39,085 nucleotides of DNA, taken from Clostridiales bacterium. Lineage in GTDB: Bacteria > Bacillota > Clostridia > Christensenellales > JAISNN01. The translations under genes were made by a program, and so were the position numbers. Shown one piece after another: positions 24,101-31,495 of the stretch. The stretch spans positions 1-39,085 of the forward strand of contig JAITOU010000038.1 of assembly GCA_031289755.1 (NCBI GenBank). Direction: 5' to 3'. Numbering within the stretch: the stretch's first letter is position 1; every line of letters starts with the position of its first letter. The notes under the pieces were generated by a model. That model ran no database searches. It had not been told where the DNA came from and saw only the letters and a list, made by a program, of their open reading frames with translations.

Positions 24101-24703
24101 TTAAACGTCTTTGATTATTTTGACCGCTATGCCGAGTATCTCGCAAGCGTCCGTATAGATATCGGCATAGCTTTCGTTCTCCGCTTTTAGGCGGTAACGC
24201 TTATTAGCCTTGTCGGTGTAAAATCTTTTGAGCGTCGCTTCGTCATCTATAAGGACTGCGGCTATCTGACCGTCGGCGGCGTAGCTCTGCTTCTTGACGA
24301 CGACCAAATCTCCCGAATCGATACCGGCGTCTATCATGCTGTCGCCTTTTGCTCTTAACATAAAAAGCTCGCCTTTACCGAAAAGCTCTTCCGGCAAAAA
24401 ATAGCTCTCTTCGATATTCTCCGACGCGAGTATCGGCGCGCCGCAAGCGATAGTCCCTACCAAAGGTATCATTTTGTTGCGGCCCCTTGTGAGATTGTCC
24501 GGCACTTCGATAGAGCCGTCGTTGTCCTTACTCAATATACCCTTGCCGCAAAGCGCGTCCAAATACCGCTGTACGGTGGACGGAGAATTAAAATTGAGCG
24601 CACGCATGACCTCTCTCACGCTCGGTGAAGAACCGTATTCAAACTGATAATCACGCACATAAGCCTGTACTCTCTCTATCATGTTGTCGTCTAATAATCT
24701 CAT
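24101..24703 (-). CDS. lexA: LexA-type SOS repressor
   Basis: 200 residues, the usual length. The N-terminal winged helix (SPSVREVMRALNFNSPSTVQRYLDAL) binds DNA. The C-terminal S24 peptidase domain has the self-cleavage site C87-G88 (TIACGAP), catalytic S122 (GDSMIDAGI) and K159 (EATLKRFY). RecA filaments trigger cleavage and derepress repair genes. The cleavage bond is Cys-Gly rather than the Ala-Gly of E. coli. The start at 24703 has only a weak AAAGAG site. Upstream is a strong promoter whose start site is covered by a near-palindrome, so lexA should repress itself. It is followed by a small HTH-like gene. Confidence 0.93.
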   Translation of the reverse strand: MRLLDDNMIERVQAYVRDYQFEYGSSPSVREVMRALNFNSPSTVQRYLDALCGKGILSKDNDGSIEVPDNLTRGRNKMIPLVGTIACGAPILASENIEESYFLPEELFGKGELFMLRAKGDSMIDAGIDSGDLVVVKKQSYAADGQIAAVLIDDEATLKRFYTDKANKRYRLKAENESYADIYTDACEILGIAVKIIKDV

Positions 24704-24772
24704 AATTCTCTTTTTCGCTATAAAAAGTATAGTTTAACAGGGTTTTTGGAACAAAATCGCTCCTTTTTGTTT

Positions 24773-24793
24773 AACGGAACAATCTGTACCGTT
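24773..24793. promoter_or_regulatory. Candidate LexA operator over the lexA start site
   Basis: The 21-bp near-palindrome AACGG-N-ACA-NNN-TGT-N-CCGTT spans the expected transcription start, directly after the minus-strand -10. It contains a GAACA half-site like the known Gram-positive LexA box (GAAC-N4-GTTC), but the other half is TGTAC and the spacing is one base longer. Confidence 0.55.
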
Positions 24794-24822
24794 ATAATAC
24801 CACATCTTTTCTTTTCTGTCAA
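24794..24822 (-). promoter_or_regulatory. lexA promoter
   Basis: On the minus strand, TTGACA (24822-24817), a 17-bp spacer and TATTAT (24799-24794). The leader is about 85 bases. Confidence 0.85.
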
Positions 24823-24922
24823 CGGTTTTTTCAAAAAAAAATAAAAAAACTTTTTTGCCCGCAACGATATAAGCTATTGACCCCAAAAGAAAGTGTTTTG
24901 TGCCGAAAAATCTATAAAAAAT

Positions 24923-24986
24923 AAGACGTGTCCGCACAAAACGAAAAAACAAATTTTGTCTTTTCTCTTTTATGCAAACACGCCTT
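24923..24986 (-). terminator. Terminator of the SPFH gene
   Basis: On the minus strand AAGGCGTGT pairs with ACACGTCTT (24986-24978 with 24931-24923), enclosing an inner ACAAAA/TTTTGT hairpin. A U-rich tail ATTTTTTATA follows. It lies 20 bases after the SPFH stop codon. Confidence 0.6.
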
Positions 24987-25006
24987 AAATGGATAAAAAT
25001 CAAATA

Positions 25007-26053
25007 TTACGGCATAGGAATATAAATACCCGTTCCGTCAGAAATAACCGTCGGTAATTTTCCGTCCCACGTTTCAAGATAATTCAAAAATTTTATATAT
25101 GAGCTTATCAAAGCTATCTTATCGGGGTCTTCGCCGTCGGTATGTATAAAATATTCGATACGCTTTCCGCTTTCGGCGTTGGCATCGACAATCTCGATTT
25201 CGTCTATGACAAATCCCAGCATACGCGCAACCTCGATTGACTGCAATCTCAAAGATTCCGCTTCGCCTTTGGCGACGGCAATCTTGGCGTCCGCATCACC
25301 TTCCGCTTTTGCCAAAGCCTGCGCCGCTTTGAGCTTAGCTACTTCCAATTCTTCTTCGGCTTTTATGATAGCCTTTTCTTTATCGTATTCGGCTTTGAGT
25401 TTTTCTTGTTCCGCTATCATTTTTTGTTCTACGGCTTGCTCGAATACGCTGCTGAACGCCATATCTACTATAACGACATTTGTGACGTTGATATAATACT
25501 GTTCTTCCATATCCTTAACGGCGGTAAGAACCTTTGGCGAAAGGGTCGCTCTGGTTTCTATCAACTGCATTGCCGTTTCAGATGACAAAATGACCTTTGC
25601 TTTTTCTATGGCGACATTTTGTATCTTTGCGTCAAGCATTTCCAATGTGCCGTATTTTTTGTTTATATCCAAGACCTTATCTGCTTGAATGGCATATTGA
25701 ACGGTCAATTCGATATCGAGTGCCTGAGCGTCCTTTGTGTAAACCGCGACGGTTACGTCTATTTGCTGAACTCTGATATCGTATTTTACATATGCAGTGC
25801 TGACTATATTGTGAAAGGTTAACCCGGCAGTTTTAACTTCTTTTGCCTCTCCCCAAACCTTTGCGACGGCAACCTCTCCGGTATTTATCGTTACAAAACC
25901 AAAAGGAATAAAAATAAACAACAGAAGTCCGACTGCCGCTCCTGCCATATAAATTTTCGCCGCATTTTTGTTACGTTTTTTGAATGATTTCAGACACAAA
26001 AATACGCATATCCCTATAATCGCTAAAAAAATTACAACCAATATCGCTACCAT
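25007..26053 (-). CDS. SPFH/Band 7 (prohibitin/stomatin-like) membrane protein
   Basis: 348 residues. Two hydrophobic segments lie at about 3-22 and 33-54. An SPFH domain follows (VTINTGEVAVAKVWGEAKEV to about residue 215). A long Lys/Glu/Ala coiled coil (about 215-275) leads to a C-terminal domain. SPFH proteins form large ring assemblies in the membrane and often control proteases or microdomains. No NfeD or FtsH partner is adjacent, so a specific role is not assigned. The start at 26053 follows AAAGGAG by seven bases. The next gene upstream ends 131 bases away and no separate promoter was recognised. Confidence 0.88.
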   Translation of the reverse strand: MVAILVVIFLAIIGICVFLCLKSFKKRNKNAAKIYMAGAAVGLLLFIFIPFGFVTINTGEVAVAKVWGEAKEVKTAGLTFHNIVSTAYVKYDIRVQQIDVTVAVYTKDAQALDIELTVQYAIQADKVLDINKKYGTLEMLDAKIQNVAIEKAKVILSSETAMQLIETRATLSPKVLTAVKDMEEQYYINVTNVVIVDMAFSSVFEQAVEQKMIAEQEKLKAEYDKEKAIIKAEEELEVAKLKAAQALAKAEGDADAKIAVAKGEAESLRLQSIEVARMLGFVIDEIEIVDANAESGKRIEYFIHTDGEDPDKIALISSYIKFLNYLETWDGKLPTVISDGTGIYIPMP

Positions 26054-26184
26054 AATCCAACTCCTTTTTATTTTGTAAATATATTAGGACAAAAAACAAG
26101 CGACAGCCCTAACCCTTTTAATTAAAGCAAAGCCACCGCCTGTGTTTTTTTTATAATTATCTTTATCTTTCAAAGAACTGCCGA

Positions 26185-26907
26185 TTATTCTTCTCTTTCT
26201 ACCCTTTTATTATGCCAATATCTCGCCAAAAAGCTCAGGCCGACTATTATGCCAAAAAGTGCGGCAAAGGCGGCAACGACAAGCGTGTAAGCGGCGGCGG
26301 CATTGTAAGGTTTGTCTGCGCCGACGATTTTCCAGACCTGCACGGCGTTAAAAAACGGATAGGCGTACCAATCGATAAATGCGCCGCGTATTATCGAAAA
26401 CGTATAGTAAGAGAACGGATATATCAGGAAATACGGCAGACATTTTTTTGCCATTTTTGAGTTGTTCAAGCCGCAAAGCCACATGACGACAAAGACGCAA
26501 GGAATGATAAAATGCTCGTATATGTCGATAAAATTAAAGAGCCACAGCTCCGACGGATAGCGGTCGGTAAACCACACCAGCACGCCCCAATAAATAAAGC
26601 CGACTACACATATATAGACGGTCAACGCGCCTTGCACCGCAGGGATAGTCACCCGTTCGGCGAGCTTCCGGCAAAACAGCTTGCCGACGCCGTAGAGCAA
26701 TAACCATACCGCACAGAGCAGGTTTGTAAGTATTGTGAAATACGCGAAATAATTTAAGCCGCTGATGTTGTTGGCGGTGACGGCGGGATAATACGGTAAA
26801 AGGTATTTCTTCCACATCGCTACATTAAGAATAATCAAGGTGACCGATATACAGCCCAATATCAGACAAACTGCGGCAAAGCCCTTGCTTCTCACAAATT
26901 TTTTCAT
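26185..26907 (-). CDS. Pr6Pr/AIG1-like six-helix membrane protein
   Basis: 240 residues with about six transmembrane helices. It carries features of the Pr6Pr family, related to FAR-17a/AIG1: NYFAYFTILTNLLCAVWLL after helix 2, a conserved histidine in DIYEHFIIPCVFVV, and YFLIYPFSYYTFSIIRG. AIG1-type animal proteins are threonine hydrolases of hydroxy-fatty-acid esters, but bacterial members are uncharacterised, so no activity is claimed. The start at 26907 follows GAAAGG, and a strong promoter lies about 55 bases upstream. Confidence 0.72.
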   Translation of the reverse strand: MKKFVRSKGFAAVCLILGCISVTLIILNVAMWKKYLLPYYPAVTANNISGLNYFAYFTILTNLLCAVWLLLYGVGKLFCRKLAERVTIPAVQGALTVYICVVGFIYWGVLVWFTDRYPSELWLFNFIDIYEHFIIPCVFVVMWLCGLNNSKMAKKCLPYFLIYPFSYYTFSIIRGAFIDWYAYPFFNAVQVWKIVGADKPYNAAAAYTLVVAAFAALFGIIVGLSFLARYWHNKRVEREE

Positions 26908-26961
26908 AAAGCCCTTTCCTTCATGCTTTCAAAATATGAGTTATTTAAAGTAGTTTATATA

Positions 26962-26990
26962 AGTATACCGTCTGAATTAATTTTTGTCAA
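26962..26990 (-). promoter_or_regulatory. Promoter of the Pr6Pr-like gene
   Basis: On the minus strand, TTGACA (26990-26985), a 17-bp spacer and TATACT (26967-26962). Confidence 0.85.
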
Positions 26991-27051
26991 GAATTTTATA
27001 AAAATTTTTAGCTCGTTTATATTGCGGCGCATTCTTTACTTGTCATATAAT

Positions 27052-27090
27052 AAAGCTTACCTTTTTGCCGCCGCAAAAAAAGTAAGCTTT
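27052..27090 (-). terminator. Probable terminator of spoIVB
   Basis: AAAGCTTAC plus a T-run (27052-27067) pairs with 27073-27090 with one mismatch, around a GCCGCCGC loop region. It lies 60 bases after the spoIVB stop codon. The downstream U-tract is weak. Confidence 0.55.
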
Positions 27091-27150
27091 GTTAAATTCC
27101 GTTTATTAAATTTTTAGAATATCTCATTTGAGTGAGATTTGCCAAAAAAA

Positions 27151-28323
27151 TTATTCAGCCAACATCCAATCGATATACATTCCGTAGCCCTTTGTCGGGT
27201 CGTTTATAAAGACGTGCGTCACCGCACCTATGAGCTTATCGTCCTGTATGATAGGACTGCCGCTCATGCCTTGCAGGATTCCGCCGGTTATTTCCAAAAG
27301 CTTTTCGTCGGTTACTCTTATAACCATACCCTTTTCGCTCTTTGTGCCTTGAAAATTTGTCTTGATTATCTCTATCTCGTAGAGATTAGGTATTTCTCCG
27401 GCTATCGTCGTGCGGATATATGCCTTGCCGGGCTTGACGGTGTATTTGCTTCCGACGGATATTTTGTCCAATTTGTCGGTCAGCGCGGCGTTTGCCTGTC
27501 CAAAAACTCCGAATTGATTGTTTTTGTCTATCGTTCCCAAGCTTCCCGAATTTTTGTTGATGAGTCCGCGCAATTCTCCGGCTTTGTTCCTTTCGCCTTT
27601 GATTATTCCGACGATGGTACATTCATAAAGCGAGCCGTTATTCAGGTCTTTGAGTCCCGTTTCGGCATCGGTGATTTGATGTCCCAAAGCCCCGTATCTG
27701 CCGCTATCCTTTACATAGGTCAAAGTACCTATTCCCATAAGCTCAGTTTTGACTATCAGCCCTATCCTGCGCGCACCCGTCAGCGAATCCTCCGCCGGTT
27801 TTATTATTTCGCAATATTCGGTTTTGCCGCGTCTGAGTTTGAGCGTGACCTCTTCGCCTTTGTTGTTTTTTAAGGCGGCGGATATATCCTCCGGCTTATT
27901 TACCTTATAATCGTTTATATAGAGCAAAACGTCGCCGTTCATGATATTTGTTTTTGCCGTCGGCGACATAATCCCCGTCTTTGTAATGACGTCGTTTTTG
28001 CCCGTGATTATCAGTCCTTCGGTGTTTATGCAGATACCGAGCGGCACACCGCCGAGATATACGTCCGCCGAATTGACGTCTTCTTGTACCGGCTTGTTGC
28101 CGGCTTCGGGCTTTTTAAATTTATCAAAAAACTTCTTTACATTGTCCGGTAAGAAACGAACGCCTTTATGTGAAACGGCGGCGTTTAGCTCCGATACTTC
28201 GGAGAACGCCGCCGCAGAACCGTCCTGCCGTGTATCGACATTGTCGGTATTGAACGCGCTCAAACAAAAAAAGCTCAATATTAAAAATGAAAATATTACT
28301 CCCTTCAAAAATCTGTTCTTCAT
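27151..28323 (-). CDS. spoIVB: SpoIVB peptidase (S55 serine protease with PDZ domain)
   Basis: 390 residues. An N-terminal membrane/signal segment (about 6-24) is followed by a PDZ domain (about 88-165; VYLGGVPLGICINTEGLIITG, then NGDVLLYINDYKV). The S55 peptidase domain has H215 in GALGHQITD and the nucleophile motif GMSGSPIIQ (S354/S356), and ends with GYGMYIDWML as in other SpoIVB proteins. In Bacillus, SpoIVB is secreted from the forespore and cleaves SpoIVFA, releasing the SpoIVFB block on pro-sigma-K. Its presence places the organism in an endospore-forming lineage. The start at 28323 follows AGGAG by seven bases. In many genomes spoIVB neighbours spo0A or recN; here it does not. No clear sigma-F or sigma-G promoter could be defined. 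Confidence 0.95.
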   Translation of the reverse strand: MKNRFLKGVIFSFLILSFFCLSAFNTDNVDTRQDGSAAAFSEVSELNAAVSHKGVRFLPDNVKKFFDKFKKPEAGNKPVQEDVNSADVYLGGVPLGICINTEGLIITGKNDVITKTGIMSPTAKTNIMNGDVLLYINDYKVNKPEDISAALKNNKGEEVTLKLRRGKTEYCEIIKPAEDSLTGARRIGLIVKTELMGIGTLTYVKDSGRYGALGHQITDAETGLKDLNNGSLYECTIVGIIKGERNKAGELRGLINKNSGSLGTIDKNNQFGVFGQANAALTDKLDKISVGSKYTVKPGKAYIRTTIAGEIPNLYEIEIIKTNFQGTKSEKGMVIRVTDEKLLEITGGILQGMSGSPIIQDDKLIGAVTHVFINDPTKGYGMYIDWMLAE

Positions 28324-28640
28324 CTGACTTGCTCCTAATTAATATACATTTTTGCTTCCGCCTTTACTCAAATAGAAAATTTTCGCGGCGCAAATCGACA
28401 TCGCTTTTTCTAATCAAAAACCGCTCCGCTGCCGAACGTATCTACAAAATCCGTCCTGTTGACGATTGAAACTTCTCCTGCCGACGGCGGTCTTTTTTTT
28501 AAAAAGCTATTATTCCTTAGTCTAAGAAAAAGCCGTTTTTTTATTCCCGAAACGATAAATTTCCACTTTTTCTCTCTCGGTATTACACAATATCGCTTTT
28601 TGCATAGTATTCTGCTTTTGCAGCAAAAGTATCATATTGC

Positions 28641-28669
28641 TTGCACACGGCGATAAAATATAGTATACT
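28641..28669 (+). promoter_or_regulatory. Promoter of the orphan gene
   Basis: TTGCAC (28641-28646), a 17-bp spacer and TATACT (28664-28669), about 40 bases before the start codon. Confidence 0.7.
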
Positions 28670-28714
28670 AAGATAAACAATAGACTTGTACATTAATTTA
28701 AGGAGCAATACGTT

Positions 28715-29284
28715 ATGTCTTTATTTAAGAAAAAAAAGAAAGAGTATCACATACGAATTAATCTCAAAGCAAAATTTAACGCAATCGGCAGAGCCGAAAT
28801 TTTTGAAGACACTTTTGATAAGGTTTTTAAAGAAGTTAATTTGGGCGAGATAGACGGCGGCGGTACTTTGCTTGCCCAAAACGGCGAACCCTTAGAAAGC
28901 GATATCGAAATAAATCTCACCAAAAACCCCGTTGAAATTAAAGACGTGCTGATACGGCTTATGGATTTCGGCTTGCCGAAAGGGTCTTCTATCATAACCG
29001 ACAACGACCAATGGAGCGTTGGCAGTTTAGAAGGCATAGGCATTTATTTGAACGGAACGGACTTAGATGAAAACGTCTATAAAACTTCCGATATCGACCT
29101 TGTGATTTCCGAGATAATCCGTTTAATCGGAGCTGATTTCAAATATTACAGCTTTTGGGAAGGCGCAACCGAAACCGCACTCTATTTTTACGGCAACTCC
29201 TTTGACAACATGAAAGAACGTATAACGCCCTTTCTTTCAACCTATCCGCTCTGCCAAAAATGCAGAGTAGTGCAAATAGTCTAA
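28715..29284 (+). CDS. Orphan protein of unknown function
   Basis: 189 residues, no signal peptide or membrane helix. The N terminus is very basic (SLFKKKKKEYHIRINLKAK), followed by mixed alpha/beta sequence with two acidic patches (EVNLGEIDGGG, LNGTDLDENVYKTSDIDLV). The last third has YYSFWEGATETALYFYGNSFDNMKERITPFLSTYPLC. I do not recognise the family; the size and acidic character are reminiscent of small immunity-type proteins, but that is weak. The start at 28715 follows AAGGAG and a good promoter. The gene stands alone, bounded by about 60-bp direct repeats and its own terminator, which suggests it arrived or duplicated as a cassette. Confidence 0.75.
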   Translation: MSLFKKKKKEYHIRINLKAKFNAIGRAEIFEDTFDKVFKEVNLGEIDGGGTLLAQNGEPLESDIEINLTKNPVEIKDVLIRLMDFGLPKGSSIITDNDQWSVGSLEGIGIYLNGTDLDENVYKTSDIDLVISEIIRLIGADFKYYSFWEGATETALYFYGNSFDNMKERITPFLSTYPLCQKCRVVQIV

Positions 29285-29384
29285 TTGCCGTCACCTTACA
29301 CAGTATTACACAATATCGCAATCCGTATAGTATTCTATATATTGCAGTACTCTATCGTAATACATTTTATATGAATACAAAATA

Positions 29385-29414
29385 AAAAGTGCTTCAAAAA
29401 AGAAGCACTTTTAT
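29385..29414. terminator. Intrinsic terminator of the orphan gene
   Basis: A perfect 11-bp stem (29385-29395 with 29402-29412) with an A6 loop, flanked by A and T runs. It can act in both directions. Confidence 0.85.
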
Positions 29415-29446
29415 ATTATTGAATTTAACTTATCCAACACACCATA

Positions 29447-29638
29447 AGCAGAATAACGGCAAAAAGTATTGCAGATTGACCATAAAAAACTCAACTTTCT
29501 CTCCGCAGGAATAACGGCGGAGAGCGGTGCAGATTGACTATTTCTTTGGAAATTCCGCGAGCGCGCGTACTTAAATGTACGCAACCGAGCGGAATTTTCA
29601 AAAAATTGTCAAGATGTGCCGCTATACGCCGTTATTCC
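29447..29638. repeat. Foldback repeat with an extra direct copy
   Basis: GGAATAACGGCG (29508-29519) is exactly complementary to 29627-29638. Inner segments also pair (TTGGAAATTCCGC with GCGGAATTTTCAA, GCGTAC with GTACGC), giving a 131-base rod. A partial direct copy, GAATAACGGC followed by TGCAGATTGAC, lies at 29451-29480, with the matching pieces of the rod's left arm at 29509-29518 and 29528-29538. CTCTCCGC (29499-29506) can alternatively pair with 29517-29524. It begins seven bases after the minus-strand SCP2-like stop codon. It may be a MITE-like element co-opted as an operon end. Confidence 0.7.
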
Positions 29639-29644
29639 ACGCCA

Positions 29645-30481
29645 TTATTTCTCAATGTCCAAGTAAGTCCCCTGCGCATAATACGCCACCTTAAACATCA
29701 GCGTACCCACTATACCGCCGAACTCCGGTGCGCCGTCGACAAAAAGATTTCCGTTACCGATATAGTCTACCATATCGGCTTTTGACATCAAGATATCGAG
29801 AGCGAGAGAAGGGTCTTTAAATTTCATTGAAAGAAAAGGCTTGCAGCGTTTATATTCGCCGCGTCCCGACATAGTTTTGCCGGCTTTCATTCTGACCCAC
29901 GATTGAAGCTCCGGATAGCCCTCGATGACAAGCGCGTAAGCGCGGTCGGGACTTGGGTCGGTCACGGTTTTTACATCGGGATGACCGAGCTTATTCAAGC
30001 GGCTAATACCGCTCGGCAGCAGGTAGAGATAGAGCTTGCAGAGCATAATCTGGTCTGCTAACTTTTCGGGTTTGTCCGTTTTTTGCATAAGACCCGCCAT
30101 ACGCAAGAGAGCCATGAGTATCGGTACAAGCAATCCTATCTTAGACAAGCCGCGAATTTTGGGGAGAGGCATACCCTTTCCCGTGAAAAATATTATAAAC
30201 TTTTTGAGATTCGGAAATACAAATTCCAAATCGGGATTTTCGTGAATTTTGCCGACGGCGGTTGTCCACTTGCCGTCCTCGACTACAAAATGGGAAGCCA
30301 TTTTTCCGCCTTCCGCTTCGGGATACAAGGCACTTATTTGAAATACGAAACTTTTGCCCTTAAAACGGTCTCCGTATTTCGGTTCGCTTTCGCATATTAC
30401 CTTTAAAAGCGGTATAGCGGAATAAAAGAAAATCCCCGCCGCATACAAATCACTTTGGGTTATTTTTACTTCTTCTGCCAT
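29645..30481 (-). CDS. Tandem SCP2-like (sterol carrier fold) protein, last gene of the operon
   Basis: 278 residues, no signal peptide. Two similar halves are visible. The first contains NPDLEFVFPNLKKFIIFFTGKGMPLPK, and the second contains KPFLSMKFKDPSLALDILMSKADMVDYIGNGNLFVDGAPEFGG. Both follow the SCP2 pattern: a beta-sheet ending in xPDxxF, a segment around the ligand tunnel, then a Gly-containing strand and a hydrophobic helix. SCP2 domains bind acyl chains or other hydrophobic ligands. The ATG at 30481 overlaps the end of the transketolase gene, with GAGGTG inside that gene, which indicates translational coupling. A related protein starts the operon (33736-34524). Ligand unknown; the fold call rests on pattern, not a search. 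Confidence 0.65.
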   Translation of the reverse strand: MAEEVKITQSDLYAAGIFFYSAIPLLKVICESEPKYGDRFKGKSFVFQISALYPEAEGGKMASHFVVEDGKWTTAVGKIHENPDLEFVFPNLKKFIIFFTGKGMPLPKIRGLSKIGLLVPILMALLRMAGLMQKTDKPEKLADQIMLCKLYLYLLPSGISRLNKLGHPDVKTVTDPSPDRAYALVIEGYPELQSWVRMKAGKTMSGRGEYKRCKPFLSMKFKDPSLALDILMSKADMVDYIGNGNLFVDGAPEFGGIVGTLMFKVAYYAQGTYLDIEK

Positions 30482-30482
30482 A

Positions 30483-31493
30483 TTACACCTCGTCGCCCCA
30501 ATCTTCATCCTGCTCGAAGTCTTTTTTCATGACCTCCAAAACATTTTTAGTTATACCTTGGGCGTCGATTTCGTGTATTGCCATAAGGTCCTCATGCAGA
30601 CCTATCGGCGACCATTTGTCTTGCAAACCAAGCTTTTTGAATGCGCACGCCTTGCCGCTCTCGATGATGACTTCCGCGACCGCGCTGCCGAGTCCGCCTA
30701 TAACGGTGTGATCCTCGACCGTGATAATTCTTCTCGTTTCTTTGACGGCTTTTAATATCGCCTCTTTGTCGATAGGCTTAATTGTGTGCATATTCAGCAC
30801 TCTCACTTTGAGCTTTTGGTCAAAGTCAAGAGCCTTTGCCGCTTGTATCGCCTGATATACGCAAGAACCGCAGGCTATAATGGTGATATCCGTTCCCGGA
30901 TTCATCTCGACAGCCTTACCGACCTCGAAGCCGTAGTCTTGTGTGCTATAAACAACGTTGTCAAAACCGCGATTGATACGGATATAAAAAGGTCCGGGAG
31001 TAGCCGCCGCCGCTCTGACCGCATTAGCCGTCTCCGCGCCGTCCGCCGGTACGATAACGGTCATATTGACAAGCGGTCTGACGACCCCTATGTCCTCTAT
31101 CGCGTGATGAGTCGAGCCTGCCTGACCGAAGGACGTTCCGCCGTGCGTACCGATAATTTTGACGTTGAGATTTTGATAGCATATATCGGTATGTACCTGG
31201 TCGAGAGCTCTAAGGCTCGCAAAGACCGAAAAGCACGAAGCAAACGGCGTAAGACCGGCTTTTGCCATTCCTGCCGCTATTCCTATCATGTTTTGTTCGG
31301 CTATGCCTACGTTAAAAAATCTTTCCGGATAAACCTTCAAAAAGTCGCCCATTTTGGTCGAAGTAGCGAGGTCCGGACTCAAACAGACGATGTTAGGGTC
31401 TTTTGCTCCCAACTCGGCTATTGTTTTTCCGAATATTTCTGCCGGCGCGAGTTTTGTACTCTCAACCGCCGTAAATGTAATTCCGCCTGCCAT
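30483..31493 (-). CDS. Transketolase, C-terminal (Pyr plus C-terminal domain) subunit
   Basis: 336 residues, equal to the second half of a transketolase. The catalytic glutamate that activates the ThDP aminopyrimidine is E66 in FNVGIAEQNMIGIAAGMA. GTHGGTSFGQAGSTHHAIEDIG corresponds to the substrate-binding loop, and the C-terminal domain (VRVLNMHTIKPID, VEDHTVIGGLGSAV) is intact. It needs the N-terminal subunit encoded just upstream. The start at 31493 follows AAGGAGGG that overlaps the end of that gene, so the two are translationally coupled. Split transketolases occur in central metabolism and also in specialised pathways; the neighbours here (aminotransferase, SCP2-like proteins) favour a specialised role. 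Confidence 0.92.
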   Translation of the reverse strand: MAGGITFTAVESTKLAPAEIFGKTIAELGAKDPNIVCLSPDLATSTKMGDFLKVYPERFFNVGIAEQNMIGIAAGMAKAGLTPFASCFSVFASLRALDQVHTDICYQNLNVKIIGTHGGTSFGQAGSTHHAIEDIGVVRPLVNMTVIVPADGAETANAVRAAAATPGPFYIRINRGFDNVVYSTQDYGFEVGKAVEMNPGTDITIIACGSCVYQAIQAAKALDFDQKLKVRVLNMHTIKPIDKEAILKAVKETRRIITVEDHTVIGGLGSAVAEVIIESGKACAFKKLGLQDKWSPIGLHEDLMAIHEIDAQGITKNVLEVMKKDFEQDEDWGDEV

Positions 31494-31495
31494 AA

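Larger units (their letters stand above)
28580..29362 (+). repeat. About 60-bp direct repeats flanking the orphan gene
   Basis: GTATTACACAATATCGC at 28580-28596 recurs at 29303-29319. Similarity continues through ATAGTATTCT, TGCAG and TATC-TA for about 60 bases in both places (to about 28638 and 29362). One copy ends just before the promoter and the other starts just after the stop codon of the gene at 28715-29284. The rest of the 28324-28640 stretch shows no gene. Confidence 0.75.

Noticed and set aside
24734..25003. Minus-strand open frame of 89 codons upstream of lexA
   Set aside because: It overlaps the lexA promoter, operator and the SPFH terminator and encodes a low-complexity Phe/Arg/Lys-rich sequence.
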